A DNA stretch of 64,000 nucleotides from Microbacterium profundi (GCF_000763375.1 NZ_JPSY01000003.1:186001-250000); one strand, 5' to 3'; positions 45,880-55,863 are shown, numbered from the stretch's first letter. Made by a program: numbers and translations. The notes: a model not told the origin generated them from the sequence alone.

Positions 45880-46257
45880 TCATTCGACGGGCGCGCCGTC
45901 GACGTACGACCACATCCTGTCCTCACGCACGAAGCGGCTGCGCTCTTTCATCGACGCCTGTACTCCGCCCTCGCGGTAGAACGCCTCGAACGACACGATC
46001 CCGCTCGTGTCGAACGGACCGCCGGCCTCGGTCTCCAGGATGTCGAGCCGCGTCCAGCGGATGTCGGTGTCGAGTTCGAGATCTCTCGGCCTGGTCGACG
46101 GATGCCATGAGCGCAGCAGGTACGGCGCATCGCCGACCGCGAACGCCGTGAATCGCGACCGCATGAGGCGCTCTGCAGTCGGCGCGGTCGCTTCTGCGGC
46201 AAGCAGCGGAGCGCAGCACGTCTCGAATGTGTCGCCGGACAGGCAGGGACATCGCAT
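45880..46257 (-). CDS. YchJ family protein
   Basis: A 125-residue YchJ/UPF0225-like protein. The N-terminus MRCPCLSGDTFETCCAPLL is a SEC-C type zinc-binding motif, followed by the conserved RLMRSRFTAFAVGDAPYLLR and an NTF2-like fold with GIVSFEAFYREGG. The frame is open upstream to 46383, but the ATG at 46257 gives the family start. It lies 42 bp from the coiled-coil zinc-ribbon gene on the same strand and is divergent from an aldo/keto reductase gene. Function unknown. Confidence 0.87.
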   Translation of the reverse strand: MRCPCLSGDTFETCCAPLLAAEATAPTAERLMRSRFTAFAVGDAPYLLRSWHPSTRPRDLELDTDIRWTRLDILETEAGGPFDTSGIVSFEAFYREGGVQASMKERSRFVREDRMWSYVDGAPVE

Positions 46258-46306
46258 GAGTCCATTGTGCCGCGTACGCTGATTCCAGACCTCGAAGGAG
46301 ACCTCG

Positions 46307-47146
46307 ATGACCGCTCTGCCCACGCGCACAGCCCAAAACGGCTTCACCCTTCCCGCCATCGGGCTGGGAACGTACCGCCTCAACGGCGCCGAGGGTGCGG
46401 CCGCGATCGCCGCAGGAATCGACGCCGGCTATCGCCTGGTCGATTCCGCGTTCAACTACGAGAACGAAGGCACGGTGGGCCGTGGCGTGGCGGATGCTGC
46501 GACGGACCGCGCAGAGGTCATCGTCACCACGAAGCTGCCCGGCCGGCACCACCGGGCGGAGAAGGCACGAACGAGCATCGAGGAGAGCCGATTCCGACTC
46601 GGGCTCGATGCCACCGATCTGCACCTCATCCACTGGCCGAACCCCAGTCAGGACGAGTATGTGCAGGCGTGGGCCGAGCTCGTGGATGCGCAGCGGCGCG
46701 GCGTGGTGCGACAGATCGGCGTGTCGAACTTCCTGCCGGAGCACCTCGAGCGGCTCGAGCACGAGACGGGCGTGCGCCCGGTCGTGAACCAGATCGAATT
46801 GCATCCGTACTTCCCGCAGGAGGAGCAGCTCGCCTATCACCTGGAGCACGGCATCATCACCGAGGCCTGGAGTCCCCTCGGCCGCGCGAAGGCACTGCTG
46901 GAGGAGCCGGTGATCGTCGAGGTCGCAGCGGCCCACGACATCTCGCCCGCGCAGGCCGTGCTCGCCTGGCATGTCGCGCGTGAGAGCGTGGCGATCCCGA
47001 AGGCGTCGTCGCTGGAGCACCAGCGCGCGAACTTCGCCGCAGCATCCGTCGTCCTGGAAGACGCCGAGGTCGCCGCGATCACTGCTCTGGGTCGGCCGGA
47101 CGGCCGCCTCTTCGACGCCGACCCGAGGACGCACGAGGAGTCCTGA
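46307..47146 (+). CDS. Aldo/keto reductase
   Basis: A 279-residue NADPH-dependent aldo/keto reductase of the 2,5-diketo-gluconate reductase type, one TIM barrel. The tetrad residues are visible: Asp in LVDSAFNYENE with Tyr, Lys in IVTTKLPG and His in LHLIHWPNP. Also present are GVSNFLPEHLERL, NQIELHPYFPQ and the cofactor site AIPKASSLEHQRAN. An AAGGAG precedes the ATG at 46307. The substrate is unknown. It converges with an SDR gene 18 bp away. Confidence 0.92.
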   Translation: MTALPTRTAQNGFTLPAIGLGTYRLNGAEGAAAIAAGIDAGYRLVDSAFNYENEGTVGRGVADAATDRAEVIVTTKLPGRHHRAEKARTSIEESRFRLGLDATDLHLIHWPNPSQDEYVQAWAELVDAQRRGVVRQIGVSNFLPEHLERLEHETGVRPVVNQIELHPYFPQEEQLAYHLEHGIITEAWSPLGRAKALLEEPVIVEVAAAHDISPAQAVLAWHVARESVAIPKASSLEHQRANFAAASVVLEDAEVAAITALGRPDGRLFDADPRTHEES

Positions 47147-47164
47147 GCGCCGGCCACCCGGCGA

Positions 47165-47956
47165 TCAGAGGATGGTCGTCAGCACGCCGCCATCTGCCCG
47201 CAGCGCCGCACCGTTCGTCGCGGACGAGAGCGGGCTCGCGAGGTAGAGCGCGAGGTTGGCGATCTCTTCGGGTTCGATGAACCGTTCGAGCAGCGACGTC
47301 CTGTTCTCGCCGATGATCGCCCTCTTCAGTCCGTCGGCCGGAATGCCCTGTGCCTGCGAGAGCACGGCCACGGTGTCGGCCACACCGTCGGAGTAGGTCG
47401 GTCCGCCCAGGATCGTGTTCACCGTCACCTCGGTGCCGTGGGTGAGTTTCGCGAGACCGTTGCTCAGCGCAAGCATCGCGGCCTTCGTGACGCCGTAGTG
47501 CACCATGTCTGCGGGGATGTTCACGCCGGACTCGCTGCCGATGAAGACGATGCGGCCCCAGCCCCTCTCGAGCATGCTCGGCAAGGCGTGACGCGAGAGG
47601 CGCACACCACTCATGACGTTGAGGGTGAAATAACGCTGCCAGTCATCGTCACTGATGTCGTTGAAGGAGGCGAGCTCGAAGAGTCCGACGTTGTTGACCA
47701 GGATGTCGACGGCACCGAGCTCTTGGACCAACTGTGCCGTCTGCTGCTCGTCGCCGAGGTCCGCGACGATTCCCGTGACAGCCGCGTCAGCATCCGGTGC
47801 CTTCAATCGACGGACCGCGTCGTCGACCTTCTCCCCGCTGCGGCCGTTGACCACGACCGACACGCCTTCGTCGAGCAATGCTCTCGCGATCGCGAAGCCG
47901 ATCCCCTGCGTCGACCCGCTCACGAATGCTCTTCTGCCGCCCAGATTCAACTCCAT
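47165..47956 (-). CDS. Short-chain dehydrogenase/reductase
   Basis: A 263-residue classical SDR, an NAD(P)-dependent oxidoreductase. The cofactor motif is SGSTQGIGFAIARAL, with VNNVGLFELA and the catalytic Ser (FIGSESGVNI) and Tyr/Lys (VHYGVTKAAMLAL). An Asp/Arg pattern after beta-2 (VNGRSGEK) hints at NADP. AAGGAG lies 5 bp before the ATG. It is divergent from a MarR-type regulator gene, and the 80-bp gap contains two overlapping inverted repeats. It is therefore probably regulated by that MarR protein. Confidence 0.92.
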   Translation of the reverse strand: MELNLGGRRAFVSGSTQGIGFAIARALLDEGVSVVVNGRSGEKVDDAVRRLKAPDADAAVTGIVADLGDEQQTAQLVQELGAVDILVNNVGLFELASFNDISDDDWQRYFTLNVMSGVRLSRHALPSMLERGWGRIVFIGSESGVNIPADMVHYGVTKAAMLALSNGLAKLTHGTEVTVNTILGGPTYSDGVADTVAVLSQAQGIPADGLKRAIIGENRTSLLERFIEPEEIANLALYLASPLSSATNGAALRADGGVLTTIL

Positions 47957-47976
47957 GACACTCCTTTTACTTTCTC

Positions 47977-48018
47977 AGTCAAGTCATGTTGCATCATTTG
48001 ACTTGACTGCGCAAGTCA
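47977..48018. promoter_or_regulatory. Two overlapping inverted repeats, candidate MarR operators
   Basis: AGTCAAGTCA (47977-47986) is inverted as TGACTTGACT (47999-48008). A second pair, TGACTT (47999-48004) and AAGTCA (48013-48018), overlaps it. Both lie in the intergenic region between the SDR gene and the MarR gene, a standard place for MarR autoregulation and control of a divergent target. Confidence 0.7.
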
Positions 48019-48036
48019 TTCGAGTAGTCTGCTGGC

Positions 48037-48531
48037 ATGTCCGATCCTTCTGGCCGCGCAGTTCTCGACGGCGATGAACTGGAGACCTGGTCGTCTCTGG
48101 CCACTCTCCTGGAATGGCTGCCCACCGCACTCGATGCACAACTGCTCGGCGATTCGGAGGTGACGCACTTCGAGTACGGCATCCTGTACGCCCTCGCCGA
48201 CGCTCCGGAGGCGACCCTTCGCATGAGTGTGCTCGCCGGCTTCGCCAACAGCTCACTGTCACGGCTTTCGCGGGCGGCCGCGCGTCTGGAGAAACGCGGC
48301 TGGATGCGCCGGAGTCCCGACCCGGCCGACGGTCGTTTCACGCTCGCGATCCTCACGGATGCCGGGCTCGCCAAGGTCGAGCAGGCGGGGCCAGGCCATG
48401 TGAAAACGGTGCGCCGACTGGTCGTCGACCCGCTGAGCCCTGCGCAGCTGAAGCAGTTGAAGCAGATCAGTCGTCGGATCCTCGGCGCGATCCGAGAAGA
48501 CGAGGGCTGGCGGCCCGGCGTGGTTCGCTGA
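48037..48531 (+). CDS. MarR family transcriptional regulator
   Basis: A 164-residue winged helix-turn-helix regulator. The fold starts after a 20-residue N-terminus; the DNA-binding part is LRMSVLAGFANSSLSRLSRA, then the wing LEKRGWMRRSPDPADGRFTL and AILTDAGLAK. MarR proteins usually sense small aromatic or oxidative signals. It is divergent from the SDR gene and lies 41 bp ahead of the quinone reductase gene on the same strand, so it probably controls both oxidoreductases. Confidence 0.9.
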   Translation: MSDPSGRAVLDGDELETWSSLATLLEWLPTALDAQLLGDSEVTHFEYGILYALADAPEATLRMSVLAGFANSSLSRLSRAAARLEKRGWMRRSPDPADGRFTLAILTDAGLAKVEQAGPGHVKTVRRLVVDPLSPAQLKQLKQISRRILGAIREDEGWRPGVVR

Positions 48532-48572
48532 CGAGACGGAATACCCGCAGACCGCTCTGCCTTGCATCCGAC

Positions 48573-49643
48573 ATGAGAGCAATCGTGTACACGGACAAGG
48601 GCGGCTCCGAGACGCTCACGATGATCGAGCGCGACGCGGGGCAGCCGGGTCCCGGAGAGGTGCGCGTCCGCATCCACGCGTCGGGAGTGAATCCGACCGA
48701 CTGGAAGGCGCGCGCCTCTGAGGGAACACCAATGCCGTTCGATCAGATCGTGCCGAATCAGGACGGCGCCGGCGTTGTGGATGCCGTTGGCGATGATGTC
48801 GCGGACCTGCAGGTGGGCGATCGCGTGTGGCTGTACCTTGCGGCACATGAGCGTCCGACCGGAACCGCACAGGACGTCACCATCGTTCCTGCCATCCGTG
48901 CCGTGCGCCTCCCGGACGGCATCGGCTTCGACACCGCCGCGAGCCTCGGCGTGCCGGCCATGACGGCGCATCGCGCGCTGACCGTGCACGAATTCGGCCC
49001 GTCGCGCCTCGCCCCCGGCGCTCTGTCCGGCAGGACAGTGCTCGTGCAGGGCGGAGCAGGAGCGGTGGGGCATGCGGCGATCCAACTCGCTGTCTGGGCC
49101 GGAGCGACGGTTCTCACGACCGTGAGCGGCGACGAGAAGGAGGCCCTCGCTCGTGCCGCCGGCGCGCAGCACGTGTTCCGCTATCCCGACGATCGGCTGG
49201 CCGAACGGATCCTGGAGGTCGCTCCTTCGGGCGTCGACCACATCGTCGAGGTCTCCCCCGCGATGAACGCGGCACTGGACGTGGCCGTGGTCGCGAATCA
49301 TGGTTCGATCGCGTTCTACGCGAACGACAAGGGCGACACGATCACCATCCCGATCATCGCCACCTTCGCGAAGAACGTGCGGTGGCAGGGGCTGCTGCTC
49401 TACACGGTCGGTGAGGATGCTCTCGCCGCGGCGGTCGCAGACATCACAGCCGCACTGGAGGACGACGCGCTTCCTGTCGGAGAGGAGGCCGGGCTTCCCC
49501 TCACCTGGTTTCCGCTAGAGGAGACGGCCGCCGCTCACGACGCGGTTCAGCACGGGGCGATCGGGAAAGTGCTCATCCGCGTTGCGGAGAGTGACCATGA
49601 AGTGGGCCCTGCCGGGATCGAACCGACGACATCCACGGTGTAA
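48573..49643 (+). CDS. Quinone reductase/zinc-type alcohol dehydrogenase-like protein, C-terminus antisense to tRNA-Val
   Basis: A 356-residue MDR-family NADPH:quinone reductase. It starts MRAIVYTDKGGSETL, then has GPGEVRVRIHASGVNPTDWK, the Rossmann motif VLVQGGAGAVGHAAIQLAVW and the family end AIGKVLIRV. The last 15 or so residues (ESDHEVGPAGIEPTTSTV) are not family sequence. They are read from the complementary strand of the tRNA-Val gene, 41 bases inside it. The normal stop has probably been lost upstream. The ancestral end would be near 49590. The upstream frame extends to 48114 but without support. Confidence 0.88.
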   Translation: MRAIVYTDKGGSETLTMIERDAGQPGPGEVRVRIHASGVNPTDWKARASEGTPMPFDQIVPNQDGAGVVDAVGDDVADLQVGDRVWLYLAAHERPTGTAQDVTIVPAIRAVRLPDGIGFDTAASLGVPAMTAHRALTVHEFGPSRLAPGALSGRTVLVQGGAGAVGHAAIQLAVWAGATVLTTVSGDEKEALARAAGAQHVFRYPDDRLAERILEVAPSGVDHIVEVSPAMNAALDVAVVANHGSIAFYANDKGDTITIPIIATFAKNVRWQGLLLYTVGEDALAAAVADITAALEDDALPVGEEAGLPLTWFPLEETAAAHDAVQHGAIGKVLIRVAESDHEVGPAGIEPTTSTV

Positions 49644-49675
49644 ACGTGGCGCTCTACCAGCTGAGCTAAAGGCCC
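49603..49675 (-). tRNA. tRNA-Val(TAC)
   Basis: Minus-strand cloverleaf of 73 nt: acceptor GGGCCTT pairs with AGGGCCC plus discriminator A, the D arm is in AGCTCAGCTGGTAGAGC, and the T arm is GTCGGTTCGATCCCGGC-like. The anticodon stem CCACG/CGTGG encloses loop TTTACAC, anticodon TAC (Val). CCA is not encoded. Its 3' half overlaps the coding end of the opposing quinone reductase gene. Confidence 0.95.
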
Positions 49676-49828
49676 TGGTGTCTTCAGTCTATCCATGTCG
49701 CGGATGCGCGACGCAGTCTGTGAAGAGGGCTAGGCTGAATGCGGCGCGCGTTGTGCCGAGCCGACAAGGCTCCCCGCGTCGCTTCCCGTTTCCTTGGCAA
49801 GACCTGCCAGCTTGACGAAAGGCTCCTT

Positions 49829-52555
49829 GTGACCGTTCACGACCAGGATCCGTACTCCCAGGGCCCCCTCGACAGCGATCCGGAGGAGACCGGCGAGTGG
49901 CAGCAGTCACTTGACGGGCTGGTCGATTCCAAGGGTCACGGCCGCGGCCGCGAGATCATGCTCAGCATGCTCAAGCGCTCGAAGGAGCTGCACCTCAACG
50001 TGCCGATGGTTCCGACGACGGACTACATCAACACCATCGCCTCCGAGAACGAGCCGGACTTCCCCGGCGACGAGGAACTCGAGCGCCGCTACCGCCACTG
50101 GATCCGCTGGAACGCGGCGATCACCGTGCACCGCGCGCAGCGTCCTGGCATCGGCGTCGGCGGTCACATCTCGACCTACGCGTCGGCGGCCTCGCTCTAC
50201 GAGGTCGGCCACAACCACTTCTTCCGCGGACAGGACGACTCGTCCGGCGGCGACCAGATCTTCTACCAGGGTCACGCCTCCCCCGGCATGTACGCCCGTG
50301 CCTACCTCGAAGGACGCCTGAACGAGTCACAGCTCGACGCGTTCCGCCAGGAGAAGTCCGGCGCACCGAACGGCATCCCCTCTTACCCGCACCCGCGCAT
50401 GATGCGCGACTTCTGGCAGTTCCCGACCGTCTCGATGGGCCTCGGCCCGATCAACGCGGTCTACCAGGCGATGGCGAACAAGTACCTCGAGAACCGCGGC
50501 ATCAAGAGCGTCGCCGACTCCCACGTGTGGGCCTTCCTCGGCGACGGCGAGATGGACGAGGTCGAGTCTCGCGGTCAGCTGCAGGTCGCAGCCAACGAGG
50601 GCCTCGACAACCTCACCTTCGTGATCAACTGCAACCTGCAGCGCCTGGACGGACCGGTGCGCGGCAACGGCAAGATCATCCAGGAGCTGGAGTCGTACTT
50701 CCGCGGCGCCGGCTGGAACGTCATCAAGGTCGTCTGGGGCCGCGAGTGGGACGACCTGCTCGCCCGCGACACCGAGGGCGCACTGCTCAACCTCATGAAC
50801 GTCACCCCCGACGGTGACTACCAGACCTACAAGGCCGAGAGCGGCGCCTTCGTGCGCGAGAACTTCTTCGGTCGCGATGAGCGCACCGCCGCTCTGGTCA
50901 AGGACTACACCGACGACCAGATCTGGAAGCTGCGCCGTGGTGGCCACGACTACCGCAAGGTGTACGCCGCGTACAAGGCCGCCATGGAGCACAAGGGCCA
51001 GCCGACCGTCATCCTCGCGAAGACGGTCAAGGGCTACGGCCTCGGCCCGCACTTCGAGGGGCGCAACGCGACGCACCAGATGAAGAAGATGACGCTGGAA
51101 GACCTCAAGCTCTTCCGCGACACGATGCAGATCCCGATCACGGATGCGCAGCTCGAGGAGAACCCCTACCAGCCCCCGTACTTCCACCCCGGCGCGCAGG
51201 ACGAGACGATCCAGTACATGCTGGACCGCCGTCACGCACTCGGTGGATTCCTGCCCGAGCGGCGCACCACCCACGTGGGGCTCACGCTGCCAGAGGACAA
51301 GGACTACGCGTTCCCCAAGAAGGGCTCTGGCAACCAGGAGGTCGCCACGACGATGGCGTTCGTCCGCATGCTCAAGGACCTCATGAAGGTCAAGGGCTTC
51401 GGAGAGCGGGTCGTCCCGATCATCCCGGACGAGGCGCGCACGTTCGGTATGGACGCGTACTTCCCGACCGCGAAGATCTACAACCCGAACGGCCAGAACT
51501 ACACCGCTGTCGACCGCGAACTGCTCCTCGCCTACAAGGAGAGCCCGCAGGGTCAGATCATGCACGTCGGCATCAACGAGGCGGGCGCCACCGCGGCGTT
51601 CACCGCGACCGGCACCGCATACTCGACGCACGGCGAGCCGCTGATCCCGATCTACATCTTCTACTCGATGTTCGGCTACCAGCGCACTGGCGATGCCTTC
51701 TGGGCGGCCGCCGACCAGATGGCCCGCGGTTTCGTGATCGGCGCGACCGCCGGCCGTACGACGCTGACCGGAGAGGGCACGCAGCACGCTGACGGCCACT
51801 CCCCGCTGCTCGCGTCGACAAACCCGGCCACGGTGACGTACGACCCGGCCTACGGTTACGAGGTCGCCCACATCGTGCAGGCCGGCATCGAGCGCATGTA
51901 CGGCGGAACGCACCCCGACCCGGACGTCATGTACTACCTCACGGTCTACAACGAGCCGTTCAAGCAGCCCGCTGAGCCGGAGGACGTCGACGTCGAGGGC
52001 ATCCTCAAGGGTCTGCACCGCGTCTCCGAGGGCCAGGGCGACGGACCGCGCGTCCAGCTGCTCGCCTCCGGCGTCGGTGTGCCGTGGGCTCTCGAGGCTC
52101 AGGAACTGCTCGCGAAGGACTGGGGCGTCACCGCCGATGTGTGGTCCGTCACCAGCTGGACCGAGCTGCGCCGCGACGGCCTCGCCGCCGACGAGCACAA
52201 TTTCCTGCACCCTGAGGAAGAGCCGCAGGTCGCATACGTCACGCAGAAGCTGCAGGGAGCCGAAGGTCCGTTCGTCGCGACCAGCGACTTCATGCACGCG
52301 GTGCAGGACCAGATCCGTCAGTGGGTTCCCGGCGAGTACTACACGCTCGGCGCCGACGGCTTCGGTTTCGCGGACACCCGTGCGGCGGCCCGTCGTTTCT
52401 TCAAGATCGACGGTCCCTCCATGGTGGTCCGCGCGCTTCAGGGCCTCGCAGACAAGGGCCAGGTCGAGCGCTCCGTGATCGCACAGGCGATCTCGAAGTA
52501 CGACCTGCACAACGTCAACGCCGGCACGAGCGGAAACGCCGGCGGCGAGAGCTGA
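49829..52555 (+). CDS. aceE: Pyruvate dehydrogenase E1 component, homodimeric
   Basis: A 908-residue thiamine-diphosphate E1 that decarboxylates pyruvate and acetylates the E2 lipoyl groups, feeding acetyl-CoA to the TCA cycle. The GTG at 49829 follows AAAGG and gives the usual N-terminus [20 protein letters not shown]; the frame is open further upstream without support. Motifs include [20 protein letters not shown], the TPP motif [20 protein letters not shown] and [15 protein letters not shown]. Its E2/E3 partners are encoded at 26.8-30 kb. It is followed 8 bp on by fasR and then the fatty acid synthesis genes, which use its acetyl-CoA. Confidence 0.96.
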   Translation: MTVHDQDPYSQGPLDSDPEETGEWQQSLDGLVDSKGHGRGREIMLSMLKRSKELHLNVPMVPTTDYINTIASENEPDFPGDEELERRYRHWIRWNAAITVHRAQRPGIGVGGHISTYASAASLYEVGHNHFFRGQDDSSGGDQIFYQGHASPGMYARAYLEGRLNESQLDAFRQEKSGAPNGIPSYPHPRMMRDFWQFPTVSMGLGPINAVYQAMANKYLENRGIKSVADSHVWAFLGDGEMDEVESRGQLQVAANEGLDNLTFVINCNLQRLDGPVRGNGKIIQELESYFRGAGWNVIKVVWGREWDDLLARDTEGALLNLMNVTPDGDYQTYKAESGAFVRENFFGRDERTAALVKDYTDDQIWKLRRGGHDYRKVYAAYKAAMEHKGQPTVILAKTVKGYGLGPHFEGRNATHQMKKMTLEDLKLFRDTMQIPITDAQLEENPYQPPYFHPGAQDETIQYMLDRRHALGGFLPERRTTHVGLTLPEDKDYAFPKKGSGNQEVATTMAFVRMLKDLMKVKGFGERVVPIIPDEARTFGMDAYFPTAKIYNPNGQNYTAVDRELLLAYKESPQGQIMHVGINEAGATAAFTATGTAYSTHGEPLIPIYIFYSMFGYQRTGDAFWAAADQMARGFVIGATAGRTTLTGEGTQHADGHSPLLASTNPATVTYDPAYGYEVAHIVQAGIERMYGGTHPDPDVMYYLTVYNEPFKQPAEPEDVDVEGILKGLHRVSEGQGDGPRVQLLASGVGVPWALEAQELLAKDWGVTADVWSVTSWTELRRDGLAADEHNFLHPEEEPQVAYVTQKLQGAEGPFVATSDFMHAVQDQIRQWVPGEYYTLGADGFGFADTRAAARRFFKIDGPSMVVRALQGLADKGQVERSVIAQAISKYDLHNVNAGTSGNAGGES

Positions 52556-52562
52556 GCCCGGT

Positions 52563-53780
52563 GTGACCGGATCGCCTGTGGCATCGATGGACAAGACGAC
52601 GACGCTCGCCTGGCTGCGCCGGATCTCCGGCGATCTCGCCACGGCGACCATCCAGCGTCTCGATGACACGCTGCCCTGGTACGCCGACATGCCACCGGCC
52701 CGCCGCTCTGCGGTCGGGCTGGTGGCCCAGGCGGGCATCACGTCGTTCATCCAGTGGTTCGACGATCCGACCTCCACGCCGTGGATCGCGGCGGACATCT
52801 TCGCCGCAGCCCCGCGCGAGCTCTTGCGCAGCGTCAGCCTGACCCAGACGTTGCAGCTCATCAGGGTGACCGTGGAAGTCACAGAGGAGCGGGTCGCCGG
52901 CAAGGGCGAAGCGCTCCGCGAAGCCATCCTGCTCTACTCGCGTGAGGTCGCCTTCGCCGCCGCAGACGTGTACGCCCGCGCCGCAGAGGCGCGCGGGCTG
53001 TGGGATGCGCGGCTCGAAGCTCTGGTGGTCGACTCCATCCTCACCGGTGAGGCCGACGAGGAGCTGCCCAGCCGCATCGCGGCACTCGGGTGGCACGGTC
53101 ATGGCGAGGTGTGCGTGCTGGTCGGTACGACTCCCCCGCAGTTCGACGTCGATCACGTGCGCCGCACTGCGCGCAAGCTCGCGGTCGACGTGCTCATCGG
53201 CGTTCAGGGCTCGCGGCTCGTCCTGGTGCTCGGCCGTGCGCGCGTTCCCGGTCGCGAAGACGTCGCGGATGAACTCGCGTTCGAAGACATCGCGGCGCGT
53301 CTCGAGCCGTCGTTCGGCCCCGGCTACGTCGTGCTCGGCCCGCCCGTCGCGGCTCTCGTGGACGCAGGGCAGAGCGCACGCGCCGCCCTCGCCGGATTCG
53401 CCGTCGCCCGTGCATGGCGCACGGCTCCGCGTCCCGTCGAGGCCGACGACCTGCTGCCCGAACGCGCACTCGCCGGCGACCCGCTGGCGAAGCAGACCCT
53501 CATCGAGCGCATCTACCGTCCGCTGCAGGCGCATTCGACAGACCTGGTCACGACGCTCTGGAGCTATCTCGACAACGGTCGCTCCCTCGAAGCGACGGCG
53601 CGAGAACTGTTCGTGCACCCGAACACGGTCCGCTACCGCCTCAAGCGCGTGAGTGAGGTCATCGGCTGGGATGCCACGGGTCCGCGAGAGGCGCTGATCC
53701 TGCAGACGGCGCTGATCATCGGCTCGATCGGCGCCACGGATCCGGTGCGTCGCCGTCCGACCAACCGCCGCGCACGCTGA
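52563..53780 (+). CDS. fasR: PucR/CdaR-type regulator of fatty acid synthesis
   Basis: A 405-residue regulator with a C-terminal PucR-type helix-turn-helix (LDNGRSLEATARELFVHPNT, VRYRLKRVSEVIGWDA) and an N-terminal helical/GGDEF-like CdaR region. In Streptomyces the gene just upstream of fabD is FasR (SCO2386), an activator of the fabDHPF operon. Same family, same place, so the assignment is by synteny. It starts at a GTG 8 bp after aceE (an ATG at 52587 is an alternative start). The fabD promoter, its likely target, is in the 96-bp gap downstream. Confidence 0.85.
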   Translation: MTGSPVASMDKTTTLAWLRRISGDLATATIQRLDDTLPWYADMPPARRSAVGLVAQAGITSFIQWFDDPTSTPWIAADIFAAAPRELLRSVSLTQTLQLIRVTVEVTEERVAGKGEALREAILLYSREVAFAAADVYARAAEARGLWDARLEALVVDSILTGEADEELPSRIAALGWHGHGEVCVLVGTTPPQFDVDHVRRTARKLAVDVLIGVQGSRLVLVLGRARVPGREDVADELAFEDIAARLEPSFGPGYVVLGPPVAALVDAGQSARAALAGFAVARAWRTAPRPVEADDLLPERALAGDPLAKQTLIERIYRPLQAHSTDLVTTLWSYLDNGRSLEATARELFVHPNTVRYRLKRVSEVIGWDATGPREALILQTALIIGSIGATDPVRRRPTNRRAR

Positions 53781-53876
53781 CAAGCCGGCGAACGCTGTGC
53801 GCCACACACAAGGGAATCTCGGAATCTTGTGATGGTTCATCCACCGTTCTGGCTCGAACGTTGGCAGACTGAGTAG

Positions 53877-54797
53877 GTGATTGTCGCCTGCTGCCCTGGA
53901 CAGGGCTCACAGACCCCCGGCTTCCTCTCCGCCTGGCTCGAACTGGACGGCGTCGCCGACAGCCTCGCAGCCTATTCCGAGGCGGCCGAAGTCGATCTCG
54001 TCCTGCACGGCACGCAGTCCGATGCCGACACGATCCGCGACACGCGCATTGCGCAGCCGCTCATCGTCGCGGCGTCACTGATCGCCGCCGCAGCACTCGC
54101 CGAGCGCGCCGGACGCGCCCCGGACGGCACTGCGGGCCATTCGGTCGGTGAGCTCGCCGCGCTCGTCGGCGCCGGTGTCGTCTCCGCAGAGCAGGCGATG
54201 AGTCTCGTCGGCGTCCGCGGACGAGCGATGGCGGATGCCGCGGCACAGACCCCGACCGGAATGAGTGCGGTGATCGGCGGCGACGAGCACGCAGTGCTCG
54301 CGCGTCTCGCCGAGCTCGAACTCTCACCGGCCAACTACAACGGCGGCGGCCAGATCGTCGTCGCCGGTGCTCTTCCCGCCTTGGCCGCACTTGCCGAGGA
54401 GCCGGTCAAGGGAACCCGGGTGATCCCGCTGCAGGTCGCCGGCGCGTTCCACACCGCATACATGGCGCCGGCCGTCGAGACGCTGCGCGCGGCGATCGGC
54501 GCGGTCGTTCCCGGCGACCCGCAGATCACGCTCTGGACCAACAAGGACGGTTCGGTCGTCACGTCCGGCGCCGCGGCCCTCGATCTGATCGTCAACCAGG
54601 TCTCCTCGCCGGTGCGCTGGGACCTCTGCATGAGCTCCTTCGCCGACAACGGCGTCACCGGGCTCATCGAACTCGCCCCGGCAGGAGCCCTCGCCGGCCT
54701 CGCCAAACGGGGCCTGCGCGGCACGCCGGTCGTAGCCGTCAAGACACCAGAAGACCTCGACGCAGCGGCTGAGCTGCTGAACGGAGCAGCCGCATGA
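53877..54797 (+). CDS. fabD: ACP S-malonyltransferase
   Basis: Transfers malonyl from malonyl-CoA to acyl carrier protein. The 306-residue protein has the oxyanion motif CPGQGSQTPG at the N-terminus, the nucleophile elbow GHSVGELAAL (Ser), an Arg, and the catalytic His in VAGAFHTAYMAPAV. The start is GTG at 53877 behind no evident ribosome binding site. It overlaps fabH by 4 bp and is the first gene of the fatty acid synthase II cluster. Confidence 0.95.
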   Translation: MIVACCPGQGSQTPGFLSAWLELDGVADSLAAYSEAAEVDLVLHGTQSDADTIRDTRIAQPLIVAASLIAAAALAERAGRAPDGTAGHSVGELAALVGAGVVSAEQAMSLVGVRGRAMADAAAQTPTGMSAVIGGDEHAVLARLAELELSPANYNGGGQIVVAGALPALAALAEEPVKGTRVIPLQVAGAFHTAYMAPAVETLRAAIGAVVPGDPQITLWTNKDGSVVTSGAAALDLIVNQVSSPVRWDLCMSSFADNGVTGLIELAPAGALAGLAKRGLRGTPVVAVKTPEDLDAAAELLNGAAA

Positions 54798-55795
54798 CCG
54801 CCACGCTGAAGCAGGCCACCGGCCCGCAGTTCACCCGCATCCTGTCGTTCGGCGCTGCGCGCGGCGAGAACGCGGTCCCGAACGACGACCTCATCGGGCC
54901 GATCGATTCCAGTGACGAGTGGATCCGCCAGCGCACCGGCATCATCACCCGTGCGCGCGCGGTCAAGGAGACCGACGCGATCGATCTCGCCACCATCGCG
55001 GCCGCCGAGGCCATCGAGAAGGCCGGTGTCGCAGCATCCGAAGTCGACCTCGTGATCGTGGCGACCATCAGCAATCCGAAGCAGTCGCCCTCGGTGTCGG
55101 CGATCGTCGCCGACCGCGTCGGCTCGAACCCGGCCGCGGCATACGACGTCAACGCCGCATGCGCCGGCTACGCCTACGCCATCGCGCAGGCCGACGCGCT
55201 GATCCGCGCCGGCGCCGCGCGCTACGCCCTCGTGATCGGCACGGAGAAGCTCTCCGACGTCGTCGACCCCGCCGACCGCAGCATCTCGTTCCTGCTCGGC
55301 GACGGTGCAGGCGCCGCCCTGATCGGGCCGAGCGAGACGCCTGGCATCGCGCCGGCCGTCTGGGGGTCGGACGGCTCGAAGGCGGATGCCGTCGGCATGA
55401 ACGGCACCCTCACCCAGTTCCGCGACGGCGAGGTGCCGTGGCCGACGCTCCGTCAGGAGGGCCCCACGGTGTTCCGCTGGGCGGTCTGGGAGATGGCGAA
55501 GGTCGCACGTGAGGCACTCGACGTCGCCGGCATCGAAGCGGCAGACCTCGCCGCATTCATTCCGCACCAGGCCAACATGCGCATCATCGACGAGTTCGCG
55601 AAGCAGCTGAAGCTGCCGGAGACCACGGTGATCGCGCGCGACATCGAGACCACCGGCAACACCTCGGCGGCCTCCATCCCGCTCGCTAGCCACCGGCTGA
55701 TGGCCGAGCATCCTGAACTCTCCGGCGGACTCGCACTGCAGATCGGCTTCGGCGCCGGTCTGGTATTCGCAGCTCAAGTCGTCGTCCTCCCCTGA
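54794..55795 (+). CDS. fabH: Beta-ketoacyl-ACP synthase III
   Basis: Initiates fatty acid elongation by condensing an acyl-CoA primer with malonyl-ACP; in actinobacteria it prefers branched primers. The 333-residue protein shows the catalytic triad: Cys in AYDVNAACAGYAYAIA, His in FIPHQANMRI and Asn in TTGNTSAASIP. The first codon overlaps the fabD stop by 4 bp (ATGA). Branched-chain priming, the source of iso/anteiso acids common in Microbacteriaceae, is inferred from family knowledge. Confidence 0.95.
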   Translation: MTATLKQATGPQFTRILSFGAARGENAVPNDDLIGPIDSSDEWIRQRTGIITRARAVKETDAIDLATIAAAEAIEKAGVAASEVDLVIVATISNPKQSPSVSAIVADRVGSNPAAAYDVNAACAGYAYAIAQADALIRAGAARYALVIGTEKLSDVVDPADRSISFLLGDGAGAALIGPSETPGIAPAVWGSDGSKADAVGMNGTLTQFRDGEVPWPTLRQEGPTVFRWAVWEMAKVAREALDVAGIEAADLAAFIPHQANMRIIDEFAKQLKLPETTVIARDIETTGNTSAASIPLASHRLMAEHPELSGGLALQIGFGAGLVFAAQVVVLP

Positions 55796-55863
55796 ACACG
55801 TCCGCCGACCTCCTAAACTGTTCATCGGTTCCGAATACAACCCGCAAGAAAGAGGAAAACCAC

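Noticed and set aside
50327..52927. 866-codon open frame opposite aceE
   Set aside because: Antisense shadow; it is Val/Leu/Arg/His rich and crosses the aceE-fasR boundary, as real genes on that strand would not.
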